From assembly GCA_030762895.1 (NCBI GenBank), contig CM061065.1:71408200-71472199 (forward strand): DNA of 64,000 nt, in the 5' to 3' direction. Numbering within the stretch: position 1 is the stretch's first letter; every line of letters starts with the position of its first letter. The notes beneath the pieces are model-generated. The model searched no databases and was not told the origin of the DNA. It saw only the letters and a program-made list of their open reading frames with translations. The position numbers were made by a program, and so were the translations under genes. Below, piece by piece: positions 43,881 to 55,865 of the stretch. Source of the stretch: Sophora flavescens (Eukaryota; Streptophyta; Magnoliopsida; Fabales; Fabaceae).

Positions 43881-46550
43881 GATATATAATTCACATAACA
43901 CATTACAAGCACCACACAATCAGAACCTTTTACACAAAGCAGAACCTTAAAAGAGAGTATTGAGAGAACTTACCTATGCGACAAAATGCAAAAACAAGTA
44001 AGGATAAGGGGAGGAGCCGCAGACAAGAAGATCAGGAACTGATAAATATGATAAGACAATATGAAAGCAAATTAATATCCTTAGAGCCAACTTAATTGTA
44101 TTAAAGTTAGTAATATAAAAGTTCAACAAATTGCCATTACGACCAATTGATTACCTGTGGAGATGGAGAGGGGACGAAGGGACTAGGTTTCAACTCACGA
44201 GAAATGGAGCAATGACCTATAATGCATAAATAAAATTAATTGTGTCAAATACTAACACTTTAGAAACTAACATTTAAGAGTTTGTTGAAAGCCATTAGGC
44301 CTTTTACTTTTGTCCTCTCTTTCTGCGTTTTTTTTTAAAATCATTGCTATATTGGGTCTTGAACTCTTTGAATTTCTTAAGGACATACACATGAATAACA
44401 GATTTGAACAGAGAGAGAGAGTTGTACAGAAAGCAATACAAACCAATTGATTAAATGAACCTTTAGCAAACTTCATGAAAATGAATCTATTTCTGTATTC
44501 ATGACATGAATAGAACAGAAAGGAATTAGATAACCATGTAAAAAATAATCTATCATCAATGACTTAATGCACCACTTATAATATTTAAGTCGTGAAGTAT
44601 ATACCACTTGGGTGTGGAGCATAAGGCTTGGTGAAACAGCCGTACTTCCTAGCAAGTTAGTTTCTTTAAACAATACAATATATATCAAACAAGTTCAATG
44701 TAGAGTTTACCATTCAAGTCCAGACCGTTTGATAATCAGGCTTCAGATTATAACTATTTAATACAAAAAATAGTGACTTGATCACCTACCAACAACTAAC
44801 ATGTCAAATACTAACATTTCAACAAACTGACAAATATTTGGTCGTTGGTGGGTCTCTGCTTGTTCCTTGAATGCTTGTTATTGTAGTTATAGCTCACAAG
44901 CATCTAAGTCAATACTTATATTTAAAATAATCTATTCTGATATCTAATTTCTTATCAATTTGTAATTGACTTGGTCTTCAAACTCATATTAACATAGTCT
45001 TCCTTATGGCTAGTTACAATGTGCATGTAATTTGCTAATTACATTCTTGGCTTCATATTTGCTTATTTTATGCAGGGATGACCATGAAACTTATAGTAGT
45101 CCTACTTCCAAGCATTATAGTCTTAGAGATAGTGAATCAAGAGGAAGCTAACTTATATTATCTATCCAATAAGTTATTTAAATCAATATACCCCTACTGT
45201 CTGAATTTCTCTACTCTGGAATTCACTAGAACAACATCAATGATTAATTTGATAGCATAAATACCCATCTGTGCAGTAACTTCCCTAAACCCTAACCTGA
45301 GACAGAACTGATCAGAGGAGACTGTGGGGATGGTGGTCGCGCAAACAGAACCCCTTGAGATGGTGGTGGTGACCGGAGGAGGAAGAGACAACACCTGAGA
45401 GAGACAAAGAGAGAAACTGAGACAAAGAGAACCGAGCAAGAGAGGGAGAGAGCGAGATACACAGAGAGAGAGGAGAGGAGACCTTAACAAAGGAGGAGGT
45501 CACTGCGCTACAGTGGTGGTCGTGGTGGCGGTGGTGGCACGGTGCTGCTGGGAGGAGGAAGAGAGAGTGAGAGACAGAGAAGGAGAAACACAAAATGAGA
45601 AGGATAAGAGGAAAACCTTACCAAGTGGTGGACTGAGGAGGACGAGACGATGAGAGGTGGCGGTGCGCGACCGGAACAGGGAAGTGGGTGGAGTGAGATA
45701 GAGAGAAAGAGTGAGAGAGAAGAGAGTTCGAGCGAAAATGGAGAAGAAAGAGGGATCCGCTAATTTTTAGGGATTTAATTTTTAGCGACCGAACAATTCG
45801 GTCGCTATTTCGGTCGCCGCAATTAAATTTTTTAAAACGGTCGCAAATTCGATCGCTGGTTGAGTTATTTTGAAATTTTAATTCTCCAGGTTAGCGACCG
45901 AATTAAAATCAGTCGCAAAAACGCTCTACATTAAAAGTTTTTACACACGGGTTAGCGACCGAATTAAGATCGGTCTCAAAAATAAATAAAATTTTACCGT
46001 TGGATTAAAATCGGTCACCAAAAAAGTCAACAACTTCTGACTTTTTATATGCTTCAGTTAGCGACCAAAATAGCGACCGACGGCTCTACTACCCTACTTT
46101 TCGGTCGTTATTTCAGTCACAAGATTAATTATAACAAGTGTTCTTGTAGATCCTAAAATCGGTTGCAATTTCGGTCGCAAATAACAACTATTATATTTGG
46201 TTGCTATTTTCGGTCACTAAATGACCTTTTATTTGTAGTGACCTTGAATTAGTTCTACTCAACATAAAAGTTAAAAATTCATACATCTGTTAAAATCAAT
46301 TTGACTCATCCCAAAATTCATTTTATTGGAGACACTTTTAAAAACAAAGAGGACCAGTTACTGTTGAAATGACTTTAAAGGTCTCAAAAGCAATTTTTGG
46401 GTCTCCAAAATCTTAATCAAACATGCACCTAAATGTTTACACTACATTACTGAAGATTGGATAATAGTAGTATGTAATAGATTGTGAGTTCAATGAATTC
46501 TAAGAGGTATTACGAGTTGCTTGATGTACATAAACTCATATAGGATTAAC

Positions 46551-46740
46551 ACTACAAGAAAAATGTGCATTGCGGTAATGCAAAAATGTCGTAAATAATG
46601 TCAAATTACTGATAGCCCATAAACAATTTGTGAATCATGAGTCGGTAATTATTATTGATGAACACGATGAAAAGTCGTTTGTATTTATGATGACTTGTCA
46701 TCGAAAGTATTTTTTTTTATAATGTCAAAAATATTACTAA
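46551..46740. mobile_element. CACTA terminus (second element)
   Basis: Starts CACTACAAGAAAAATGTGC, a canonical plant CACTA terminus, followed by AATGTCGTAAAT-type repeated motifs. The opposite terminus was not found downstream, so the size is unknown. It follows directly on the repeat shared with 59.8 kb. Confidence 0.5.
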
Positions 46741-46940
46741 CCCGACTCTAGCTCCTGCGTAAGCAGTCGCATAGGATGGGAGGACCTTGAAGACAAACCC
46801 CCTTAAGAAACGGTTCTCCTCCATTAATTGGTTTTGTTCAGCCCTACTACTCGCTTGCAGTGGCTTACTATCTAAACTATGTAACCTCGCCTGCCTCCTA
46901 AAAGTAGTGACTGCGATTGTGGCGGTTGGATGCTCACGAC

Positions 46941-47610
46941 TAGAGTATGGTATCCGGACCGATTCGGTCCGTTTAAGTCCGGTCTACATTGGTCCGCACG
47001 GAAACAGACCGGATCTAAAAGTCCGCATGATAAATGAACTCTGAAAAATAGAGTTCGCAGGCTAAATGGACTGTCTGCGGAATCAGCACCAGTTTTTTTT
47101 TTTTTTTTTGCATCAAACATAAAAAACAAATAATGACTTGTGCAGAAACAAATAAAAGGTAACTACCTTCCCGTATTATTCAGTTAGTTAGCACTCACTA
47201 GTTATTATAAATGCTTAAGATAGTATGGATTTAAATGTCAATTTCCAAAATGAAAACCATGTAAAACCAAAACTATAAATTTCATACAACCCAACTGAAC
47301 AACCAAAAAGTCTTATGATTAAGCAACTACAAATTAATGGAAATAAGACAAAAAACAAGAAGCAACAAAAATTAATGTCTGAAAAGCCTTGCCCCAACCA
47401 CAAAATTAATAACATTTTGTTTTATTAAAAGTGTATAGTCCGCAGACGGGTCTGTAAATCCGCGGACCGAGTCCGTTAAACCCGCGGGTTAAATGGACCA
47501 GATCCAAAAAACCCTCATTTAAATAGACTCGCATTTTATCTAGTTCAAATCCGCACGGACTGCAGGTTAAACGGACTGTCTGCAGATCCGGGTCCATATA
47601 CCCAGCTCTA
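46941..47610. mobile_element. hAT-type non-autonomous element, perfect 8-bp target duplication
   Basis: CTCACGAC at 46933-46940 and 47611-47618 flanks a 670-bp element with ends TAGAGTATGGTATCC and, inverted, TAGAGCTGGGTATATGG. Inside both ends are repeats of GGTCCGTTTAA / CCGCGGAC type. There is no transposase; the ORFs on either strand track the repeats. Confidence 0.85.
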
Positions 47611-47618
47611 CTCACGAC

Positions 47619-48595
47619 TGCTCAGTATAAATGCTAAAAGTCCCTCGTCGATAATTGCTAACTGTGGCCTTTCTTGCCGCCAACAACCTTCACCCACAAT
47701 CGCGTCTCTAGTCGCCGCTCCTCCATTGGGTCAACGAGGATGGAAGGGGAACTGTCGGTAAAGTTGTGTGAGACCGAGGCTGAGAAAGCCTCACATCAAA
47801 GTGCTCCTGTTATGCATAATCACACATATCAACTCATAATATAGAATTGTAAAGATAAACACAGAATTGTAAAGATAAACATAAAAATGAAATGGGACTT
47901 TTGATGTGTTTATTTAATTAAAAGAATAGCAAAAAATATAATAAAGAAACTTGAAAAAAAAAAGATAAAAAAGAAAGTAAAAAGGTACATTTTTCTCTTT
48001 AACAAATATAGTTTCACATGGTTAAACTATTCACTTGACAAGTCCCACATCAAGAGTGCGAGCTCCTTGCCCCTCCCCACCTCCTATATAAATAGTGGAA
48101 TCCTTCAAGTGTTTAAGGGCTTGTTACTATGTATAAGGCTTGTTGCTTTTTTTTAAAAAAAAAATTGGTTTATAACGCTTGCTCTTAATACTAAATATAA
48201 AGTCGAAACATTTTAGTAAAAAAAAATTAATATTATTTTGTTTCCTTTTCTTTTGTATTTTTAGCACAGGAATCTCTGTTTCTTCAAATAGAGACGTGTT
48301 TTTTTTTTTGACAGAATTTAATCAACTTTACAGATAACAAAGATTATTTCTATCTAAACTAATGAGTTTCCACCCAAGAATTTTGGGACCATTAGAACCA
48401 GAAAAGGTCAAGACCCATGAGGGTTCAATTTTGCTATCAAATTCTGGATTCAGGAGGTCAATGACGTGCATAACATTGTTTTCCTGGCATTTGATATATA
48501 TCCAAGTCTAACCGAAATAATAAAGTGTGATGTTTCATCACGGAGTAGACAAATTTTACATATCTATATGATATATGGTGTTGTCTAAGATGTGG
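47619..48595. other. Spacer with LTR-like and coding-like scraps
   Basis: Contains a short direct repeat (AGAATTGTAAAGATAAACA twice, about 47845-47882). There is also a promoter-like CTATATAAATAGTGG (near 48090) after AAGTCCCACATCAAG, resembling an LTR promoter. On the minus strand between about 48510 and 48340 an open stretch includes HVIDLLNPEFDSKIEPSWVL, which I do not recognise. Confidence 0.3.
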
Positions 48596-49376
48596 CATAA
48601 TGTGAACCATTCAATAAGTCACTTGGGATAGTTGACCATTCAATTATTTTTCAATTTTTAAAGGTTAAACATGTCTCGTATTTGCCAAAAAGTATTTTGT
48701 ATTTGAATTTTCTGAAATACAAGCATTAATAAATATAAAAGTAAAAAAAGAATACATTTTATATTTTTATAAAGAACTTGTAATTACATTCTCACCCTTC
48801 TCTTACACCACCTCCCTCACCCCATTCCGATATCCCTTATCCTCCACACTCCCACACCACCGGATACACCTTGAGGAGGTGGCGGCGACCACCATTCGCC
48901 GTCAACCAGATTCCGAAATCCATGGTTTGGCCGTTGCTTCAAACTATTTGAACATTAGCCCCAACATTACCCTCTTCCACCTTCTCAGATTCAATCCCCA
49001 AACAAACCCTTGAAGAATCAAAATCTTATTTTGGGTCCGGAAGTTTCAATTTTTTTCATCGGCGATTCACCAACACCATCCTGGGAACCCAATTCCCCTT
49101 CCAAACCCCCCCAATTTATCGCCAACAGCATCTCGTTTGATCCCACGCGACTCCCCATCGACCAATTCTTCATCAATCGGCTGCACGAATTGGAACTCCG
49201 AAAAATCCTAAATCAGAATCCCTACCCAAATCGGCGCATACTATTGCTTCGGAATCACCACCGAAATCAACGTATTCGAGAGTGTCGTTATCAACATCAG
49301 GCGTCCGATTGACGGTGCAATGGTCCAACGACTTGTCGCCGGAGTTTGGAAACGACGACGTTTTCTCTAGCAGGGT

Positions 49377-52300
49377 CATTACTAGAAAACTTGGATTTTC
49401 AGACGGAATTTTCGGACGGAAATGTTTCCGTATGAAATTTCAATGAACATTTCGGAGGGATCGGTTTCATATTTTTTTTTATCTTGGGTCTTTTTAACCA
49501 TCCGTCTGAAATCTGTCCGAAAATTCGAGACAGATTTCACACGGATTTATCATTTTTTATATTTTTCTTGAAAAGATTAAATAATTTATCTTACAAATAT
49601 GATTAAAATATTTAATCTTAATAAATTTAAAAGTAAACAAGATTTATGAAAAAAATAAAAAAAAACATATTTAGACTAATTTAAAACATATTTACACTGG
49701 GGTGCGTTAACACTGTGTTACTGCAGTGCATACGCGCTTGCTAGACAATAATGTTACGTTATTGTCACTATTATTCTTTGTTTATAAAAATATTTTAAAG
49801 AATATGATTCAAAGGAATTTATTTTCAGATGTTACTCTATTTAATTTTAGATTTGAAAATAAATTAGCTTAGTGTTAACTGGAGATTAATTTTGGATCAC
49901 TGATTTTGTTGGTTGACCAGTTCAATCATTAATCTTTACTCTATTTTGAATTTTGAAAGTATATATTTATCACTCATTGTTTTAGATCTAAGGGTTAATA
50001 TTATTTCCCTTTTTCTAAAATCAATTTCAACCACACATTTTACCTATTAACTAAAAGAAAAAGAAAATAAAACAAAACAAAAAACTCTTCTCTTCTCTTT
50101 CCCCGTACACGACCCCAACCCCCTTCCTTTCTCTTTTTTTTTCTTTTTCCTCCCTCATCTTTTTCCTCTCTTCACAGAAGAACAGTAGAACACCCATATA
50201 AAAACTTCTCCTTCTTTCCTCTTGCACCCAGCCACTGTCCGATCGTAGGAGCACCGCGTGCGCCACCACCTCCAAAGAGCCGTCAGGCCGCCGCGATGCT
50301 GGAGAGAAGACAACGCGACTGCGCGTGCGACCTGTCCCAATTCTTCACTGTTCGACGCCGTGATGCCGCCACCATAGGATCTCTGTTCCGTTCACTGTTG
50401 GGGTCCCTCGACGTCTCTGTTCAGGTCTCCTTCATCCCTGTGTTGTTCGCGCATAAGCGGTTCAGGCCATCACTCGGACCACCTTGCCGGAGTCGCGTCG
50501 CTGCCGTCACCACCACCTTGGGTCGTCGCCGCATTCTCTTCCCCTTCTCCTTGGGTGAGTGAAATCTCATCTATATGTCTCCGATTTAGAAGAACCCCAA
50601 ATTTGATATTAAAACCCTAACCCTAGCTTTTGATTTCTGTTTTGATTTTGAAATTGAACCTTGTTTTGGGCAATTAGGGCAGTTAATTAGTGTTATCCTA
50701 AACTAATTTTATCATTGTTTGGGTATATTGATTTTCCCCAATTTGTATCATGAACCCTAAAGCCCCAAATCTGATTTTATTTGTAATTAGTTTTGTAATT
50801 GTGAAATTAACTTTGTTGTTATGCAATTGGGACTGTCAATTTATGTTTACCAAACTGATTTTGTAATCTTATGATAAAATCTCATTTTCTCCAATTTGTG
50901 GTGATGAGCACTATTTTTCCCAAATCTGATTTTTGTTGAATGTGACCCTGTTTTGAGAAATTAAGTATTTAAATCAACTTAAAGTGAGCGTTTGATGATG
51001 AGTAGCTAGTTGTTTGAATTGTCTGGTTGTTGAAAATGCTTGGACTCCCTCTCTGGGATGTTAAAGTGTTTGTGTTTGCTTGGGGAAGCAGGTTTCACAT
51101 GTTTCAGGAGTTGACAAGAACTATTTAGAGGAAACTGGAATGTCGAGTTGGAGTTTAGCTTTGTGTTGCTTCGCTTAGAAGGAAGCTGATTGTTGAAGCA
51201 CCAATGAAATGATCTTCCCTTGTCAACAAGAGGTAAGGGGGGAGTGAACCACATCACACCATATTAGTAGATGTGAAGATGGCTTTAATTTGTCTGGTGT
51301 TGGAAATCCTATACCAAGGGTTATCCACGGTCTCTTTATCCACGATTTATTTAAAGTAATTAACATATTCTGCATTACTTTTAAGGAATTACGGAATATA
51401 ACCTATAAATAATTCCATTTTCTTTTTACATTAACTTGTAACTAATTCTTCTTTTTGAAGGAATAAGTTATATTTGGTAATTTGTTGATTGTGTTGAGAT
51501 TACAAGAGCTTTAGCAATAAAACACTATTAATTATTAGACTTTTTTGAATTAAACTCTCAAACCTCAAACTAAAGGATGAAGAAAAAGTTAGATGAAAGG
51601 TAGTAGAAATCGTTAGAGGAAAGAGAAAGAAAGGGCATAGGTCCTATATAATATATTTATAAAACTCAATTTAATTTATGTGTATGTTCTCATAGTTGTC
51701 AGCTACTCAGCTATATACAGCTATATAGGGAAGCTATATTGAATATGCAAATGTTGAATACGCAAATGGGTGTTGGAATGATAGGATCAGAAATTGAAAC
51801 TTTGTGGTCTTATACGAAAGTTATGAATTTGGAAGAGAAAAAAATTGAACATTTTGTCTTGTCATGTGCTGCCAATTGATTAGCGACCATGTTTCAAAGT
51901 AGAGAGTATCTTAATGTGATGGTGTCCATTATGTGAGTACAAGCCAAATGGTTTGAATATCCATATTTTCTATCTTGTTATTTAAATTAGTTATAATGTC
52001 TATTATCTTGTTACAGTGATGAATGCTTTCTCGGAAGGACTCACTATCTTTTATTTGATTATAGTAACATCCTTCTCGTTTATGATGGTGGCCACGAATT
52101 AATCAATGATGATGATGATTAGATGACAACGACGATAATATGATGAGGAGGAGGAGATGATGGATGATGTGCTAGATGAAGATGAAGAGTTTAGTGATCA
52201 AAGTAACATTGAGGAATAAATTTATTTCTTTGATGTTTGTAATGATATTTTAATGCTTTGAATCTTAATATATCATTCTTGTATTTCAAGATACTTTGTG

Positions 52301-52825
52301 TTTTTGTTTATTTGAAGTTTGATACTTGTCTAGAGTGGTATTTTAATAATAATTATTTTTTATTATATTATATTAGATTCCAAGTCCAGGTACCTAATTT
52401 GGTATGCATAATTATTTAAGTTTGGCCTTTTTTTTATTAACAAACATGATTTGTTTGTCAAAAAATATTATTTAAATATGATTATCTAATCCATGGGAAA
52501 TCTGTCCAAAATAATATAACATTCGTATGAAATCCGTCCAGAATTTGCATGAATAGCAATATTGAATCCGTCTGAAATTAAGCCAATGTAACCAAAATTC
52601 AGATTTTGTGTTTGTCTGAAAGCTGTCCGAAATCTGTCTGGAACTAGTTTCGGACGGAATTTCGGACAGAATTTTCAATTTGCAACGGGGCTTTTTCAGA
52701 TGGGGATGTTCCATCTGAAATCCGTCTGAAATTAATTGTCCGTCCAAAATCCGTGGGAAAAGTGTCCAAATTCCGTCTAAAACCCGTCCGTGAATCCGTC
52801 CGAAGATAACAATTTTCTAGTAGTG
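49377..52825. mobile_element. CACTA transposon, 3.4 kb, 3-bp target duplication
   Basis: The left end CATTACTAGAAAACTTGG and inverted right end CACTACTAGAAAATTG are matched termini; GGT flanks both sides (49374-49376, 52826-52828). Subterminal regions are full of TTTCGGACGGA / CCGTCCGAAA repeats. The interior has a leader-like GC tract (50100-50560) and a short acidic coding tail near 52150-52217 (MMDDVLDEDEEFSDQS), but no transposase core. It is non-autonomous and inserted in the Pack-MULE filler. Confidence 0.88.
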
Positions 52826-52828
52826 GGT

Positions 52829-52946
52829 GTGGAAGTGTCTCCGACGAAAGCGCAATTACGCAGGAGTTGCTCCTGAGAGGGTGAAATTTGAGAAAGGTCG
52901 ACGATGAAGGCGAAGGGGTCATCTCGGTCATTTGCTTCGAGGCCAA
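52829..52946 (-). pseudogene. Captured gene fragment inside the Pack-MULE
   Basis: The minus strand opens MASKQMTEMTPSPSSSTFLK and reads SNSCVIALSSETLPHP up to the CACTA insertion. GC content and codon use look like host coding sequence. The continuation beyond the CACTA (49373 downward) is also open on the minus strand, with GC-rich triplets. I do not recognise the parent gene. Confidence 0.4.
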
Positions 52947-53425
52947 AGATTCAAACTTTGTGAAAAAGAAATGGTTGGTATCCGGTGATGTGGGTCTGTG
53001 GGAGGATATGGGATAGTGGAAGGGATGGGGGAGGTGGTGTCAGAGAAGTGGACATTTGTTAATGCTTGTATTTCAGAAAATTCAAATACAAAATACTTTT
53101 TTACAAATACCGGATATGTTTAACCTTTGAAAATTGCAAAATAATTGTATGGTCAATTATTCCAAGTGACTTATTAAATGGTTCACATTATGGTACTTGG
53201 GTGGTACATCACTACATCATTTTGGTAGGTGTGCACCATAGCCTTCACCCTGATATATATATTGATTGAAACCAACCACAGATCGATGACATAGCTTTAT
53301 TTGCTGCTTATAAAAAAAAAAAAAAAAGCTTTATTTGCTATAAGCTTCAAACATATATTAGAAAACGAAAACTATAACAAGCCGCAATAATGTTTCCAAG
53401 ATGTAGCTACTTGTAGCAATAAATC

Positions 53426-54721
53426 TCATGGCCACTGCCAGAAGGAACGGATCATTGGCATCACAGCGAACTTCATGGTCCCATTATTGCAATGAAAGCC
53501 ATTTCGCTCACCACAAGCGAAGTAGTGAGGCTGCCACTTCTTTACAACAAACTTGAAGCCTTCTCCTCCACCTTGTGTGGGATTTGCCAACTTCTTTGCC
53601 CTTTTAAGGTCACAGTTGAGGAAGCTACCGAAATTTTGAAACATATACACGCTATGCGGGAAAGTGGTGGCGTTTGGAGCATCATACTTGAAAACTACCA
53701 CAAATTCATCATGATTCATTAGTATAATTCGAGTAAGCATGGCATGCAAATAAGGAAGCATTAATGTTTTTTTCTATTACATGATTTGACATCACATGAG
53801 GTATCTCTTATTTGTTTTAAATTTTTTTGGTACAAGGTATCTCTTATTTTATATAAGTGAGATTAAATACTATCCTATGCTTATACTATATGCAGAATTA
53901 GAACAAATGTCATATATACAAGAAGTATTAATTAAGGTGGTGTTTGGAAGAGCTTATTTAAGCTCCTTTTGACTTATTTGATGACATAAGCTCTTATGCA
54001 GTGTGTTTGGCAGAGCTTATAAAAATAACTTATGTCATTCCCATAAGGAGTTTTTGACTTATTTTCATAAGTCACTGGGAGAAGCTTATAGAATTATCAT
54101 AAGAGCTTATGCACTAAACACCCTCTTCGTGTTTTTCACTATTTGAATCCTCTCATGCCCCTTTCTTTCTTTCTTTTTCTTTCTTTAAGTGCTTATGGCA
54201 CAAGCTCTCATGCGCTAAGGTCTTATGTGATAAGCTCTTAATTAAGATGTTTATCCAAACACACCCTAAATATCACATCAAAATGTTCAAATAACAAAAA
54301 TATGAGAAATGCTAACAACACATTCTAACATTCTTTTTTCAACACACTATCTCCTATCTATCGGTTGAAATTCATGTGATTCCTATAGAATTAAAGTGGG
54401 CCCACATGAATTAGTGGAACAAGTTCCCAAAATAGTAAGACCCAACAAGAACTCAATAAGCTCACCTAGAGTATCGTTGAGGTAAAATGGACCATTCTTG
54501 ATGGCCCAATCAGTGTAATTATAGCCGAAGTGCCAATGCTCTGAACCACCTACGATTATGTTCTTGGGTTGTTGTTGTGTTTTGTTGTGATGATTCCCAA
54601 ATCTTCCCCACCAGTCTGTGTAGTTAAAACCAAAGGACCACTCTTTGTTAGCCATGCTTACTGCAAACATTGAAGCTGTTATAACCAGCACGACGAGTCC
54701 CTGTGAAAACTTTGCAGCCAT
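53426..54721 (-). CDS. Phytocyanin-like (plastocyanin-like domain) secreted protein, two exons
   Basis: Exon 1 is 54721-54466 and exon 2 is 53694-53426; joining CTAG|GTGAGC to GTGGTAG|TTTTC gives NDTLVFKYDAPNATT, the phase-1 intron position usual for phytocyanins. The product is 174 residues. Residues 1-24 are a signal peptide (MAAKFSQGLVVLVITASMFA). The domain then follows the cupredoxin plan: IIVGGSEHWHFGYNYTDWA, LVFKY, FPHSVY (copper His), a disulfide Cys in FLNCDL, and HYFACGERNGFHCNNGTMKF (Cys, His and Met ligands plus disulfide Cys). The Cys-His and His-Met spacings are longer than in plantacyanin/stellacyanin. FGFNYTDW appears an extra time before the domain. No GPI tail is visible; the protein ends RSFWQWP. 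Likely apoplastic; function unknown. Confidence 0.85.
53936..54266. repeat. Tourist-like MITE in the phytocyanin intron
   Basis: Starts GGTGGTGTTTGGAAGAGC and ends CCAAACACACCC, with TAA on both sides (53933-53935, 54267-54269). The body repeats AGAGCTTAT/ATAAGCTCT motifs. It lies entirely inside the intron 53695-54465. Confidence 0.8.
54304..54415. repeat. Partial MITE copy related to 21436-21617
   Basis: GAGAAATGCTAACAACAC and GGTTGAAATTCATGTG match the element nested at 21.4-21.6 kb. The right half runs out before the exon 1 donor of the phytocyanin gene. Confidence 0.45.
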
Positions 54722-54817
54722 GGTGATCGGTTGCAGCTAATTAATAAAGCAAAATGAGAGTGTGTATATAAGGTATAATTTGATTGGTATTGTTGGTTAG
54801 AGAGTTAAATATTAGTG

Positions 54818-54825
54818 TTTATATA
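54818..54825 (-). promoter_or_regulatory. TATA box of the phytocyanin-like gene
   Basis: TATATAAA on the minus strand, about 97 bp upstream of the ATG, which allows a leader of roughly 65 nt. A second TATATA at about 54757-54766 lies too close to the ATG to be the main box. Confidence 0.5.
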
Positions 54826-55654
54826 GGGTGAGTGAAGGGAAGGGTTGGCTTGAAATATAATATGGTGGTGTAAAACGGCCAAATTATCAATTTGTCTCAT
54901 GTTGGTGGGTACTACGAATTGACCATCCTCCACATGTTGTATGTTTCAACTAATAACATGCATGAGCCTTACGCATCATTAATTAAGATTACTTTTTTTT
55001 GGATAAGAAAACTCGGTATGTAAACGTGTTTGTCATTTGGGACGGAGATTTCCGTATCAATCTCCTATCATATCACCTTATCCATCGATTATAATTTATC
55101 ATTTAATAAAATAAAATCTTATTAACTCATTAACATTATGTATATTATCAGTTTTGATTGGTTGGGATGTTGAGATATCTTTTTTTGGGATGCCAGATTT
55201 GTATCCGTCATTTTGATAATTGGATATGTAATTTAACTACTTAATTATCTACTTAATAATATCTGTCTGATATGGCATTTAACGTGACAATTTTTTTATC
55301 TACATATATATGACATGAAAAAAAATGTTATTTTATCTTTCTTTTTTTTTTATAATTATTTTCACTATAAGTTTTTTATATGCATACCTTTTATTAAAAA
55401 AAAAAACATGACTTCAACTCTTTAATACGTACCGAGAATTTGATGGTCTGTTGGGATTCGTGTACAAAAGGAAAAGAAATGCAAAATATGTTAGTGCATT
55501 GCAAGAGTTGCTTAACATCCTCTTTAAAATGTAAAGTAGTTCATTTATATTTATTCTTTTTAACTTACTGGTTTATTTTGTTTGCATGATCTAGTTGATG
55601 TTTTTATTTAAAAAAAATCTAGTTGATCGATGCTCTAGCTAGGCTAATTGAAAT
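54826..55654. other. Upstream flank of the phytocyanin gene, nothing further recognised
   Basis: AT-rich sequence without coding frames or clear element ends. Confidence 0.45.
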
Positions 55655-55670
55655 TGTATTATTTAACTTC

Positions 55671-55865
55671 AACGTCAAGAGGATGGTCTAACGGAGCATG
55701 ACAGAATCTTGTATATGACAGGTTACAGGTTTGAAACCCCACTAATCTTCTTGGGGTGAGGTAAATGTAAATCCTTTTGTAAGTATTTATAGACCCCGAA
55801 GGTTTTCCTACCTTAGACTGGAGCACCATCCCCTCACCCTAAATTTTTATAATATAAAAAAAGAA
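55671..55865 (+). mobile_element. SINE (tRNA-derived)
   Basis: An A-box-like TGGTCTAACGG near 55686 and a B-box-like GGTTTGAAACCCC near 55727 are spaced as in pol III promoters, and the 3' end is AT/A-rich. TGTATTATTTAACTTC (55655-55670) and TGTATTATTTAAACTC (55866-55881) form the target duplication. Confidence 0.8.

Larger units (their letters stand above)
40093..46240 (-). mobile_element. CACTA (En/Spm) transposon, 6.1 kb, internally deleted
   Basis: Starts CACTACAAAAAATCAAC and ends TTATTTGTAGTG. Both subterminal regions (about 40110-40460 and 45780-46225) are packed with TTCGGTCGCTA / TAGCGACCGA repeats in both orientations. Minus-strand genes are a TNP2-type N-terminus and a TNPA/Transposase_24-type protein. 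A 5' leader-like pyrimidine-rich tract lies at about 45300-45760. The flanking triplets (CAT, ACC) do not match as a target duplication. Confidence 0.9.
39902..46430. repeat. MITE-like element split by the 6.1-kb CACTA element
   Basis: The left end AGGATCCGTTTATTTTAAAT (39902) and the inverted right end AGGTGCATGTTTGATTAAG (46430) form imperfect TIRs. The flanks (AACCTTTCGATGTCTT on the left; TTTACACTACATTACTG onwards on the right) occur joined at 59815-59912, giving an approximate empty site. Without the CACTA the element is about 380 bp. Confidence 0.55.
48596..53192. mobile_element. Pack-MULE-like element with long inverted arms, split by a CACTA element
   Basis: The left arm (48596-48867) and the inverted right arm (52978-53192) share CATAATGTGAACCATT, AATAAGTCACTTGG, AAAGGTTAAACAT, AAAAAGTATTTTGTATTTGA, TCTGAAATACAAGCATTAA and CACCGGATAC in the same order. 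Between the arms lies GC-richer, coding-like DNA, about 660 bp once the CACTA insertion at 49377-52825 is excluded. Long TIRs around gene-like filler define Pack-MULEs. A 9-bp target duplication was not resolved. Confidence 0.65.

Noticed and set aside
45194..45593. Leucine/serine-rich minus-strand ORFs (about 95 codons)
   Set aside because: They come from a CTCTCT-type pyrimidine-rich leader of the CACTA transcript. The overlapping frames are all low complexity.
55671..55865. A tRNA gene
   Set aside because: A- and B-box-like motifs exist, but no cloverleaf can be drawn, and the A-rich tail and target duplication identify a SINE.
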